DNA from: Cordilura impudica
Lineage: Eukaryota; Arthropoda; Insecta; Diptera; Scathophagidae
Direction: 5' to 3'
Assembly: GCA_963682025.1 (NCBI GenBank)
Contig: OY821519.1
Coordinates: forward strand, 167,730,479-167,794,478
DNA: 64,000 bases
In this document: positions 32,186-42,727 of the stretch, piece after piece
Numbering within the stretch: position 1 is the first letter of the stretch
How the letters are laid out: each line of letters starts with the position of its first letter
The notes under the pieces: model-generated
What the model was told of the DNA's origin: nothing
What the model saw: the letters and a program-made list of their open reading frames with translations, nothing else
Databases searched by the model: none
Position numbers and translations under genes: made by a program

Positions 32186-32877
32186 AAAATCAGGGTCAAC
32201 CTTTAGCCAAAATTATGACAATTTATCTAGGGGAAAATTGGGCGTTTATGTAAGAAATCAAAATTGAAACAATTTGGGAGACTATGGGGAAATGTCATAA
32301 AAGGTTACTAAAATTTCCCCATTGAAAAAGAAATATAATGTCAATTTATTGTATTGGCCCGTAATGCCAAACATTCAAAATCACTAGGTGCCAAAATATT
32401 CGCATACTAATCAAAGAATTTCCAAAATCATTTAAAAATCGTAAGGTATTTAAGAGTATATCCGATAAAATTTTTGCTATATTGGCAATTAATGCCCAAA
32501 AAAAATTTGAGAAGAGAGAAAAAAAAATCTGTTCAAGTGAATAATTCCACTATAGTAATTCTATGGCACTGTATGCCAAAGATAATTTTATTCATTCACT
32601 ATACTTTAATTCCAACAAATTCATTCAATAAAATTATTATGAAATTTTTGCCTTTCATAAATAATTATCTGGCACAATATGCCGTAATGTTCAATTATCA
32701 ATAATATTGGCAATTAATGCCAATTCTCAAAAACAGGTAATTAAAACCAATACCAAATTTTCCATTTCAAAGCAAATATATTAAGATCTGTCACTAAATG
32801 TTATTTCTAATATGTTCGAAATATTGCCCAGGATATCTTTATTAAAAAATTACCTAGAGATTTTCGCAATGCTGTGT
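32186..32877. other. Leader of C between gag and small ORF, with TTGGCAATTAATGCC-type repeats
   Basis: The motif (T)GGCAATTAATGCC and variants (GGCCCGTAATGCC, GGCACTGTATGCC, GGCACAATATGCC) recur every ~60-150 bases between 32340 and 32730. Each is a short inverted repeat GGCA...TGCC. No gene. Confidence 0.6.
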
Positions 32878-33096
32878 CTAAACCTTATCAAGGTTGTCGC
32901 CTCTGCTCATATACCTATTACGGAGAGATCTTTTGTGGAGCACATATAATTTCAGTAATAAATTGGCCACGCTTACCAATACTAGACACATTGTGAGGTA
33001 CCACAAGGAATCCAATTGATTTGTGTGGTCGACAACCTCAACGTTGGTTATGACATTAGCGTTGGGTTTTTCGAGTTTCGACTCGGTCTTTCCGAT
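32878..33096 (-). CDS. Pre-gag small membrane ORF of element C
   Basis: 72 codons ending TAG at 32878-32880. It is open and aligns with A's small ORF: G-K-T-E-S-K start, 'KPNANVITNVEV', hydrophobic segment 'LWYLTMCLVLVSVANLLLKL', HKRSLRNRY, LDKV end. The codon in the start position (33096-33094) is ATC rather than ATG, so either the start is lost or translation begins elsewhere (a non-AUG codon or a spliced start). Without the ATG the N-myristoylation pattern could not be used. Confidence 0.5.
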   Translation of the reverse strand: MGKTESKLEKPNANVITNVEVVDHTNQLDSLWYLTMCLVLVSVANLLLKLYVLHKRSLRNRYMSRGDNLDKV

Positions 33097-34401
33097 AATA
33101 AAATATATTATTTTCTCTATTTAAGTAAATAAAACTGATCCAAAAGGGTATGTCCGAATATCCCAAAACACAATCAATTTGTCCATAAAAATAAAATGAA
33201 TTTAAGATCCTTTTTTCTTACTGTATGGTCCAGGTACTTTCTAAATTATACATTATATAAAAAAATAGCCTAGGTCATCCTGTGGATGAGCTTTCCGCTT
33301 TGGAATAAAATTAAATTATATATGATTTTAAATCAGAGTATATTTTCATAACATATTCTTAGTATATTTCCATTGATTATTTTATATTAACAAAATGGTA
33401 TTAAAATAAATATTCTCTCCCTTTTTTTTTTTTTTTTCTTTCTGTTAAACTAATAAAGTAGATTTTTATACAATATAAATATCAAAAATTTTATATCCAA
33501 CATTATGTAGATTACAAAATATAAAGAACAGAATAGTAGTACCATATATGTAGGTATTATTACCAACTGGCTTTTATATATATAATTATTGTGCGATTTT
33601 TATATGTATACCTCTAATAAAATATTCAAGGTCGATATAAATGTTTAAAAGATTACAATTGTAATGCATCTAATTATTTAAAATATTTGAATTTTATATT
33701 AATAACGCTTACGATGTTTTATGTTTATCGCTGTTGGTGTTGTGGATTGTTGCAGCTGCTGTTATTGTTGATGTTGATGTTGCTGTTATAGTTGCTGTTG
33801 TGGTGGTTTTCCACAGACTTCGTTATTATCAGGAGTAGGTACTGAGGTGGCGGTGATGGTATTGGCGCTGATAATGTTGTTATTGCTCTAGCTACTAAGG
33901 CCGCTTCAATTTGTTGTACATTGTTTAATTGTGTGACATTGCTTTGATAAAGTTTATTTTTCTGTGATCCGTTCGCACATTGTGACAATATTCGTTAATA
34001 AAAGTTGTTTCAATTAAAAAAAATTTTTTTTTCTTCTTTTTCACCTTTTATATTTTACATTTCTTTTATGGTAAAATGAATTGTTTCAAACGATTGTTTT
34101 ATTTACGGTTAAGATTTATTTTACAACAACCCTTTGGTGTTTTTTTTTTGTTTTATTTTTGTTTTTAATTTTTCCATATTTCAAAATAAAGGATGCTGTT
34201 TATATTTTTGTTCATTAAATAATGTTTCAATATGTTTTTTTTTTTGCTCTTATTTTATTTAGATTTTAATAATTTTCTTAATTTTTCTTTAATATCACTT
34301 TTTTTTTTTATTATTGCTTGAAGGTGTAGTTTATATTTTTTCTTCTGATTATTTCGATTGAACAAATCTTACAATACATTTACGGCGTTTTAAGAAACAA
34401 T
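33097..34401 (-). other. 5' leader of element C
   Basis: AT-rich. Holds an 87-codon low-complexity frame (33988-33725; NSNYNSNININNNSS) in a CAA/AAC-rich tract comparable with A and E leaders. No convincing gene. Confidence 0.4.
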
Positions 34402-34415
34402 TGGCAGGATCGCCA
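34402..34415 (-). promoter_or_regulatory. Primer-binding site of element C (tRNA-Arg)
   Basis: The minus strand reads TGGCGATCCTGCCA, complementary to the 3' end of Drosophila tRNA-Arg(ACG) (CTGGCAGGATCG plus CCA, from memory). Confidence 0.8.
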
Positions 34416-34424
34416 TATAATATG

Positions 34425-37114
34425 TAGACAAGTTGATACAAGATGGCATTGTAGAGCCATCAGCTTCAGAATTTAATAGCCCAATTTTACTAGTACCAAA
34501 AAAATCTATAGCCGGAAGTGAAGGGAAAAGATGGAGGTTGGTAGTAGACTATAGGGGAGTCAATAAAAAATTAATTGCAGATAAATTTCCATTACCAAGA
34601 ATAGATGATATTCTCGACCAACTTGGTCGAACCAAATATTTTTCTTGCCTTGATTTAACATCCGGATTTCATCAAATTGAATTAGATGAAGAATCCAGAG
34701 ATATTACATCATTCTCAACGGATAAGGGTTCATTTCGTTTTAAACGCTTACCGTACGGGCTTAAAATAGCTCCAAATTCATTTCAGAGAATGATGACCAT
34801 AGCATTTGCTGGACTATCACCAGCACAAGCTTTTCTGTATATGGATGATTTGGTTGTATTAGGTCGTTCTGAAAAGCATATGTTAAAAAATTTAACAGAT
34901 GTTTTCGAAACATGCCGTAAATATAATCTTAAATTGCATCCAGAAAAGTGCTCATTTTTTGCTCACGAGGTGACTTATTTAGGTCATAAATGTACAAACA
35001 AAGGCATTCTTCCAGACGATAGCAAATTCAAGATAATTCAAGACTATCCAACACCTAAAAATTCCGATGAAACTAAACGATTTGTTGCATTTTGCAATTA
35101 TTATAGACGTTTTGTTCCAAATTTTGCGGAACACGCTCGCCTTTTAACGAGGCTATGTAGGAAAAATGTAAAATTCGAATGGAGCGAAGACTGCGAAAAA
35201 GCATTCGAATATTTAAAGGATTCATTAATGAGTCCAAGGATACTGCAATATCCAAATTTTAATGAAAAATTTTGCATTACAACCGATGCAAGCAAATATG
35301 CATGCGGTGCCGTACGACGGGCTACAACTCCCTATAGCATATGCTTCAAGGTCATTCACAAAAGGTGAATCAAATAAGTCTACTATCGAACAAGAACTAG
35401 CGGCTATACACTGGGCAATTACGTATTTCAGACCATATATTTATGGTACTAAATTCATTGTAAGAAGTGATCATCGGCCACTGTCATACTTGTTTTCAAT
35501 GAAGAACCCTTCTTCAAAATTGACGCGAATGAGGTTAGAATTAGAAGAATATGATTTTACCGTAGAGTACTTGAGGGGAAAAGATAACCACGCTGCAGAT
35601 GCTTTATCTAGAATAGACTTCAATGACATAAAGAATATAAGAAATGTCTATATGGTAAAGACAAGATCGAGATCTAAGGCAGCGATGGGAACAAAGACAA
35701 AGAAAAAAAATAATAGTATAACGGAAACTCCAAAGATATATGAAACATTGACCATAAAGGAGGTCAGGAAAATAGTTCTCCTAAAGTTTGACCTACAAGG
35801 TAGAACACTAAGGTGTTACCTTAGAAAAGGAAAAACAACTTTAGAAAAAATAATTATTAATGACCTTGTTGTTAATAGGAAAATTGATTTAGGTCAATTC
35901 TTCTCTAGGTTGGAAAATATAACCGACAATAAAGGCATTGATAAATTGCAACTCACATTAGATGATGAGATATTTAAAGGGATCCCAATTAATGAATTTA
36001 AGAGTACAGCGAACAAAGAACTCAAAAATTTAATAATAGCGTTAACGCCAAGAAGAATTAAAATAACTGCTGACGAGCAGAAACATGAAATATTGGAGAA
36101 ATATCACAACGATCCGTTATACGGCGGTCATTCGGGAATAGCAAGGATGACGGCAAAATTAAGGGAAAAATATTTCTGGAACGGAATGTCTAGAGACATC
36201 CGAAATTACATAAGGAAATGTAAACAGTGCCAGACCAATAAGACACAACCTAAAACAAAGGAACCAATGACAATAACAGAGACGCCAGCCCGGGCATTTG
36301 ACATCATTGTTATAGACACAATTGGACCTTTTATAAGATCAAATAATGGCAGCGAATACGCTGTAACCATTATATGCGACCTGACTAAATACTTAGTCAC
36401 TATACCTATTCCTGATAAGCAGGCAAAGACCGTTGCTAAGCAATTTTTGAAAATTTTATTTTAATTTATGGTCCTATGCATAGGATTCTAACTGATATGG
36501 GAACTGAATACAAAAATCAGACCCTGCAAGAACTTTGTCAGCTGTTGAACATTGAGTATGTCACATCAACAGCTTACCATCACCAAACTCTGGGTACAAT
36601 AGAAAGATCTCACAGAACATTCAATGAGTATGTTAGGTCATATATTTCATTGAACAGAACAGATTGGGATGAGTGGCTAAAATACTTCACGTATTTCTTC
36701 AATACGACGCCATCCACTGTTCATGGTTATTGTCCATATGAGTTGGTGTTTGGTAAGAACAGTCCTGATCTAAAATTTCTTAATTCGAATGTAATAGACC
36801 CACTGTATAACATAGCAGCATATGAGAAAGAAGTAAAGTATAGACTTCAGCAGGCGCAACAGCGCGCCAAAAGCTTATTGGATTATTAAAAGGTTAACAG
36901 TGAGTCACAATACGACAGGGTTACAAGACCAATTGATATTCAAATAGGAGATTTAGTCCTGACGGAAAACAGTGCAGGTCATAAATTGGATAAGTTATTT
37001 AAAGGCCCATACTCAGTTAGGGAAATCGACAATTTAGGCAACTGCACACTATCCATAAGCGATAATAAAACGGTCAAGGTACATAGGAATAGACTAAGAA
37101 AATTTTGGAAATAA
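34425..37114 (+). pseudogene. pol: RT, RNase H and integrase of element D
   Basis: RT from 'DGIVEPSASEFNSPI' with YMDD in 'AFLYMDDLVVLG'; RNase H; integrase with 'YGGHSGIARM', 'CKQCQTNK', 'IVIDTIGPF', 'ILTDMGTEY' and 'GTIERSHRTFNEYVR'; C-terminal tail ending KFWK at 37114. Breaks: a 14-base deletion at 35312-35315 between GTAC direct repeats (compared with C), a one-base loss in an A run near 36440, and TAA at ~36887 after 'SLLDY'. The tail after 36890 ('IGDLVLTENSAGHKLDKLFKGPYSV') shows what is missing from C. Confidence 0.9.
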
Positions 37115-37879
37115 TGTAAATGATTATATACATATAAACTAAACTAAAATCTAGATGAACATTTTTATATAGTTTTGAAAAAAAAGAGATAAATATTTGA
37201 ACTAAAATATAAAATATAATTAATTACACAATTAAACAATTAGATTAATTAAATAAAACCATATATAGAACCTAACACCTTAATTTAACCTTCCTTAATT
37301 ACAAATTTTATAACTATAAATTTTAAATTAATCTTTAGTTCATGGAAATTTTTTTTATTAAAATAACATAACATAGTTTTTTTTAACATTAAAATTAAAA
37401 TTTAAATAAAAACAATTAATTAAAAATACATTAATATTGATAATGTCAATTTTTTATTTAATTTTGTAAAATTATAACAATTATAAATAAAATTCTTTAA
37501 ATTGTAATTAAAATCATAATTAATTAAATCAAAAATCTAAATTTAAGAAAGTATAAATTTAAAATTTAAAATGTATAAACTAAATAATAATTTGAGATAA
37601 AATTTAAAATCAAAATTTTTTTTGCAGACGATTGACTGGCCAGCATTCGCCTGCAAAAGAAATTAAACAACAAAAATTTTCAAAATAATAAATACATATT
37701 ATATTTTTAGTTTTTCTATTTGAAAAGGGGAAGGAATGGTCCCCATTAAATTAAAATTGTTAATATTCAAAAAAAAAAAAAAACTTTAACATTAAATATG
37801 ATCATTTTTAATTTTAATTATAACAGCACTAAAGAATGGTCAATCGATTATTGATCATTCTTTCTCTGAAAAAGGTAGG
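37115..37879 (+). other. 3' untranslated region of element D
   Basis: Very AT-rich, no ORF. A GC-richer patch at ~37625-37670 contains GACTGGCCAGCATTCGCC. The sequence before the LTR (AAAAAGGTAGG, 37869-37879) is a candidate polypurine tract. Confidence 0.55.
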
Positions 37880-38240
37880 TGTAGTGTGTTTGATAGGTCT
37901 TAGTTACCATACCTTCAGTACGGTAACTAAATGGTAACATTAAACCATTTTAATTAACGGCAACAATATCCACACACACCGAACTTTAGCGTGAGAAACA
38001 TTTATTTCTCACGCTGCAATACAATACAGATATGTTTAGTTTATTTAATTCACCTGTGTGGAAATCTGCTGTGCTTGCAGATTCCCACACACATTTAATT
38101 GTATTCTAGAGTAAGTTAGAATTTAAGTACAATTTGAAAAATTAATAAATAAATAAACGTGAACAGAAGCAGTCGCACAAGCGGCTGCTCAAAACTAAAT
38201 TAAAAGTGTTTTTAATTGAAAAATATAAAAACATATTATA
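37880..38240 (+). repeat. 3' LTR of element D (361 bp)
   Basis: Starts TGTAGTGTGTTTGATAGG and ends CATATTATA. The end matches the nine LTR bases left in C. ~90% similar over most of its length to the solo LTR at 60754-61112. Contains hairpin 38055-38091 and AATAAA at ~38143. Confidence 0.85.
38055..38091. repeat. Hairpin in the LTR of D
   Basis: Arms TGTGTGGAAATCTGC and GCAGATTCCCACACA (15 bp, one mismatch), loop TGTGCTT. The solo LTR has the same structure at 60929-60965. Confidence 0.88.
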
Positions 38241-38966
38241 GAGGTGTGTACTTGCGAATTTCAATGAGTAGTTTTTTGTGTATCCTGTGTCTGTAACAGA
38301 ATATTGGGAGTAGACTTTGGCAGAGGCTCACAGGTAGACAACCGACTTAAAATCCAATTTTCAAACTATTAGATCAAACTATTGTCAGTCACAACATGTA
38401 AGGGATGCACGCCATACAATTTCTGCAACCATGACTTTTTAACCTTTTTTACCTCTAGAAGCCAAACGGGCACGTACGGGCAGATAAAACCTTTTGAATT
38501 ATGTAAAGAAATAATCAAAGAACATGTTTTGCAAATATGGCAAATATAGAAAAATATAGATTTTTTTATTTTCCGTCAAAGTTGAAAAATAGTGAAAAAA
38601 CGGATAGTTTTTAGTTATTTACCAGGAGAAACACAAAGCAAACAGTTAATTTTTTTTTTATAATTATACATTTAATAAATACATCAATCAATACAAACAA
38701 AAAATAAGGCGATTCGTTACCTATTCTTCGTGATATTACACCTGAAATCGCAACAAATTGACTAAAAATTGTGTGTTTTTTTGAAAACCGAAAGTAGGTC
38801 AACTTTGAACGGTTATATCTTCTAAACTAAAAATGTGATATTATTAAGAGTAGCATATTTGAAATCGTAAAAAAGTTTCCTATAACATGGGTTTATTCAA
38901 AACTTCTTCGGCGCACATAAAAATTTTGATTTTTGCAACCTCGTTTGCTCTACGGGCGCCACTGTG
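38241..38966 (-). other. Right end region of Transib T1
   Basis: Non-coding T1 sequence between the LTR of D and the T1 terminus. No N-terminal transposase codons could be recognised here, so the joint probably removed DNA. The right end signal is at 38928-38966. Confidence 0.6.
38928..38966 (-). repeat. Right end of T1: heptamer, 23-nt spacer, nonamer-like block
   Basis: Read inward on the minus strand: CACAGTG, 23 bases, GCAAAAATC. The arrangement 7-23-9 equals that of a 23-RSS. The first 12 bases (CACAGTGGCGCC) match the left end exactly. Confidence 0.88.
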
Positions 38967-38971
38967 CGACG

Positions 38972-39960
38972 TCACTATTGAAGACGAATTTCCAATACCT
39001 AATCTGGAAGACCTTTTTTCAAAGTTGGGAAATTCTCAATACTTTATTACATTAGATTTAGCTAAAGGTTTTCATCAAATTCCAATTTTACCTGAAGACA
39101 GACATAAATGGGACATTATGAATTCACTCACTTTTGGTTTAAAAAATGCCCCAGCTTCTTTTCAAAGAATGATGAACGAAGTATTACATAACTTTATAAA
39201 TAATATATGTGTAGTATACTTAGATGACATTTTAATATTTTCAACATCTCTTCAAGAACATATTTCATCATTGACAAAAATTTTTAAAAGATTATCTGAA
39301 TATAACCGTAAAGTTCAAGTAGATAAGTGTAATTTTTTTAAACGAGGATCAGAATATTTAGGACACAAAATAACCCTAGATGGAATTAAACCAAATCCTG
39401 GAAAGATCAGTGTAATTCAAAAAATTTCTCTACCGAAGAATATTAAAGAAATAAGATCATTTTTAGGTTTAACAGGTTTCTATAGAAAATTTATTAAAGA
39501 TTATAGCCGAATTGCATTACCTATGATTGCATATTTAAAGAAAAATTCAATAATAAACGTTAAAGACCAAAATTGTATGGATTCCTTTAACAAATTAAAA
39601 AACTTTTATGAACCAGTCCAGTTTTGTCTTACCCAAAATTTGAGAAATTATTTGTATTGACAACTGATGCTAGTAATGAGGCACTAGGAGCGATGTTATC
39701 ACAAAATGGGCATCCAATCGCATATTCATCACGAACTTTAAATAAACATGAATTAAATTATAGTGCTATTGAAAAAGAATTACTAGCGATTGTTTGGTCA
39801 GTAAAATATTTTAGACCATATTTATTTGGCAGAAAATTTAAAATTCAAACTGACCATCGTCCACTTGTATGGCTTAATTCATTGAAAGAACCCAATTCCA
39901 AATTACAAAGATGGAAAATACAATTAAATGAATATAATTTGACATAGAATACATTAAAGG
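38972..39960 (+). pseudogene. pol: RT and RNase H of element F (3' part, after T1)
   Basis: RT resumes with 'TIEDEFPIPNLEDLFSKLG', 'LDLAKGFHQIPI', YLDD in 'VVYLDDILIFS', 'SEYLGHKI' and 'LGLTGFYRKFI'. Between 'DRHKW' and 'LTFGLKNAP' about 14 residues normally present are missing (in-frame deletion near 39115). A frameshift at ~39620 leads to RNase H ('[15 protein letters not shown]', 'TDHRPLVWL'), and another follows at ~39945. Confidence 0.9.
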
Positions 39961-41290
39961 AAAAACAAATCAAGTTGCAGATTTTCTAAGTCGTTTAGAT
40001 GTAAATATGTTAACAGAAGAAGAACAATCAATTCATACTGATTTAGCTACAATTCATAGTGGAAAAGAAAACCTTAATGGTTATATAAGTATTTCTGAAT
40101 CACCGATTAATATATTCAAGAATCAAATTTTTATTTTACTAGGCAAATATTATATATATGACAAAAAAATTTTATATAAAAAAAAGATTAGACATACATT
40201 ATTTTTAAAGAATATTTTGAAGAAAAAGTATTACACTTTTTAAAAAAAATATTTCCTATAAAAGGAACTGTAGCAATTTTTTGTGATAATATCAAGCTAT
40301 GTACATACTTTCAACAAACTTTAGTTCAATATTTTTCAAATGTAAACGAAATGAAATCTTTAAAATGTTCTAAATTTATTAAGGATATTTTCAATAAAGA
40401 AAACCTTTTAGAAATATTTGAAAATATCATAACAACAAAAATCATAGAGGCATAGAAGAAACATTTTTAGAACTGAAAGATGTAATTTATTATCCAAATG
40501 TAAAAAGAGAAATTCATAAGTTTATAAAGCTATGTGTAACAGAGACTCCAATGAAATCTAATGAAGTAATTCACATCGATATATGGTTTTTAAATAAAAA
40601 CAGTACATTTTTAACATGTATAGACAAACTAACAAAGCATGTATCAATTCACACTTTAAAGGACAAAAATTCATTGACTATAGTCGAAATGCTGAAAGAA
40701 AGATTTGCAATTTTAGGAAAGCCTAATAAAATTATAGCTGACAATGAATACAGCATTTATTAAAGATTTTCTAAACTCAGAAGAAATAGATTTTCACTTT
40801 ATCTCCAAATTCACATACCGACAATGCAGATATAGAACGTTTTCACCTCACACTAAATAAACATCTTAGACTTTTTAAATTAGAAGAAAAAATAAAGATT
40901 TTGATTATAAAACTCTTGTTTTTAAATCTGTTCAAATATATAATGATACAATTCATAGCACAACAGGATACAAACCAAATGAATTACTCCATAGCAAAGT
41001 AGATAAATCAATTTGGAAAAAATTGTATAATTATATACTTGAAAATTGTATAATTATAGACAAGATTGTCATGAGTTTAAAGAAAAAGAGTTAGTTAAAA
41101 ATCTCGGATTTTATAATATTAAACAGAAACCAAAATATATTATAAAGGATGTTAAAGAAAAAAATAAAACAAATTTTACAGACGAAAAGGATTGTAAAAA
41201 GAACTTTTAAATACCAAAACGGAATACCAGATGTAAAATTTGATAGAAAACTTACTAGTAGAAATTATTCCAAAAAACAATAAAATTAAA
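39961..41290 (+). pseudogene. RNase H end and integrase of element F, heavily broken
   Basis: Pieces in all frames: 'QVADFLSRLDVNML' (~39975), a zinc-domain remnant near 40490 ('YYPNVKREIHKFIKLC'), catalytic core 'VIHIDIWFLNKNSTFLTCIDKLTK' with 'KPNKIIADNEYSI' (40551-40763, first two acidic positions), then shifted 'FHLTLNKHLRLF'-type sequence near 40845. The Glu-containing block is only faintly recognisable. No env follows. Confidence 0.75.
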
Positions 41291-41516
41291 ATTGGTCAAT
41301 AATTTATGCAAATTGTTAAATATAATATAATAATAATAAAAATCAATTATTTTTGTTAAATTTTATTATTAATTTTTTTTGATGTTTAATGAGTATTTAT
41401 ACATATATGTTATAACTTTAAATACAAAATTTAATATAGAAAAGATTTAATTGTAATTATTATAATTGTAAATTTAACAATATAAATCAAATCCACATTT
41501 CAGGAGCAATGTGTGA

Positions 41517-41530
41517 TCAAAGGGTGGGGG
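41517..41530 (+). promoter_or_regulatory. Polypurine tract of element F
   Basis: AAAGGGTGGGGG directly before the 3' LTR; purine-rich except one T. Confidence 0.75.
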
Positions 41531-41813
41531 AGTTATATATTAAATATCCTTAATTACTCATTCTTTCTCCTATACTCTTTCTTAATTTATATTGTTAATT
41601 ACTTTCACTTATATTTGTTTCTAACTGTTAAAAAAATACTTTGTTATATTTTATTTATAACTTCTTGTTCATATTTTCTTTGAATTTTATTGTAGTATTT
41701 TTTATTGAAAATGAAAATATTTTTTCTTGAGAATTAAAACAACATTCATGAGAAACACATCATGAAACAATAAATAATTAAAACATTATAAAATTGTGTT
41801 AAATCAATTAACT
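41531..41813 (+). repeat. 3' LTR of element F (283 bp)
   Basis: Matches 20179-20461. Followed by CCCT, the second copy of the target-site duplication. Confidence 0.95.
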
Positions 41814-42001
41814 CCCTGCGGGTTCCCCATACAAACATTTCAAAAAATCACCATTTTTGGGACTTTACATGAAAAAATCAGCGAAATGGGTGTGTTTTTT
41901 TCTTTTTGGAGTTTATATTTCTCTTTAGAAATTTATTTAGTCAGAACATATGTATATGAAAAAATTAATTTAACTTAGTAATATAAAAGAAACTAAAAAA
42001 A

Positions 42002-42259
42002 TTATTGTTTGAAGTCTTTTTTGCTTTCAAGTCTGGGCAATTTCGCACGGCTCTCTAATGTCGTCGCCATAACAGCCTCTACATTTTCCGGTATAACTCT
42101 TTTGGAAACGCTAGCTAGCAATTGAACGTGTCGTTCCGTTCCTTGTATGTGTGATGGAGTTTTTGGATCATTAAACGGTGGGTCATCTTGATTTAAATAT
42201 TCTTTCAATGTACCGTACGGAATGCTTTGCGTGCATGGTGGTTCAAATACGTGTAACAA
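42002..42259 (-). pseudogene. C-terminal fragment of an uncharacterised arthropod protein family
   Basis: An 85-residue minus-strand frame ends KKDFKQ. The pattern 'TPSHIQGTERHVQLLASVSK' followed by 'LESRAKLPRLESKKDF' resembles, from memory, the C-terminal end of multi-copy uncharacterised proteins of arthropods (S-H-T-Q-A-V-E-R motif, then R-I-x-S-R-x-x-M/L-P). Upstream sequence beyond 42260 is satellite-like, so the N-terminal part is absent. Function unknown. Element F lies in its presumed 3' flank. Confidence 0.45.
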
Positions 42260-42667
42260 CGCAAATTGCGTTATACATAATAGCTACCAACGGAACCAAC
42301 CAACAGCCATAAATACACACCGTAGCGCAACACTAATGTAACATCAACAACATCTACGTCATTGATGGGCACACAATTTTGTCAATTGTGTTAGTAAGCA
42401 AGAGAGAGTAAAAAATTATTTTAGTACACTCATAAATGACAGTTAGTAGTATAAGGCATGGTGTACAATATAATAATGTTTAATTTTTATCGATATTTCG
42501 GCAAATTTCGTTTGCCATATTTTAGAGAAATATAAATCATAAAAAAAATTATTACTACACATGAATCACAAAAATTAACAAATAAATAATTTTATTAAAA
42601 AAAAAAAAATATCACTGAATATTTAAGGCACAGAGTAAAAGCTTTTAGTTCTACAAATGTTTTGATT

Positions 42668-42727
42668 TTTAATAATAATAATAATAATAATAATAAAAAT
42701 AAAAATAATAATAATAATAATAATAAT
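42668..42727. repeat. (TAA)n microsatellite
   Basis: About 20 consecutive AAT/TAA units with two AAAAT interruptions, inside the hAT 3' region. Confidence 0.95.

Larger units (their letters stand above)
27573..34424 (-). mobile_element. Element C: 412-like retrotransposon, both ends truncated
   Basis: The minus strand reads 9 bases of LTR, primer-binding site (34402-34415), leader, small ORF, gag, protease, RT, RNase H and most of integrase, then stops at 27573 inside the integrase tail. There is no 3' LTR, and only the last nine LTR bases (TATAATATG on plus) remain at the 5' side. Nearly identical to D over RT-integrase. Pol from RT to integrase is open for ~870 codons, the best preserved in the window. 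Confidence 0.9.
34425..38240 (+). mobile_element. Element D: 5'-truncated 412-like retrotransposon with 3' LTR
   Basis: The plus strand starts abruptly within RT (VDKL region) right after nine LTR bases of C. It runs through RNase H and integrase to a 361-bp 3' LTR (37880-38240). Proteins are almost identical to C. Frameshifts at 35312 and ~36440 and a stop at ~36887 make it a pseudogene. Confidence 0.9.
25467..38966 (-). mobile_element. Transib DNA transposon T1 (RAG1-related), with nested retrotransposon fragments
   Basis: Termini are inverted copies beginning CACAGTGGCGCC and sharing GTTGCAAAAATCA farther in. The transposase lies on the minus strand at 25784-27572. The interior 27573-38240 is foreign: fragments C and D of 412-like elements. 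The remaining T1 DNA is about 2.1 kb on the left and 0.73 kb on the right. The transposase has a frameshift and lacks ~67 N-terminal residues, so T1 is inactive by itself, although its ends look intact. Confidence 0.93.
20179..41813 (+). mobile_element. Element F: 17.6/297-like Ty3/Gypsy element with LTRs and TSD, split by Transib T1
   Basis: Two 283-bp LTRs (20179-20461 and 41531-41813) start AGTTATATATT and end AATTAACT, flanked by CCCT on both sides (20175-20178, 41814-41817). Inside are a primer-binding site, a very long leader, gag, protease, RT, RNase H, integrase and a polypurine tract. RT is interrupted at codon ~100 by Transib T1 (25467-38966). The RT-RNase H type ('LDLAKGFHQI', 'YLDDILIFS') is that of 17.6/297. 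No env frame is visible between integrase and 3' LTR. Coding parts are heavily frameshifted. Confidence 0.9.

Noticed and set aside
41290..41530. Possible env of element F
   Set aside because: Only ~240 AT-rich bases separate integrase from the polypurine tract; no frame.
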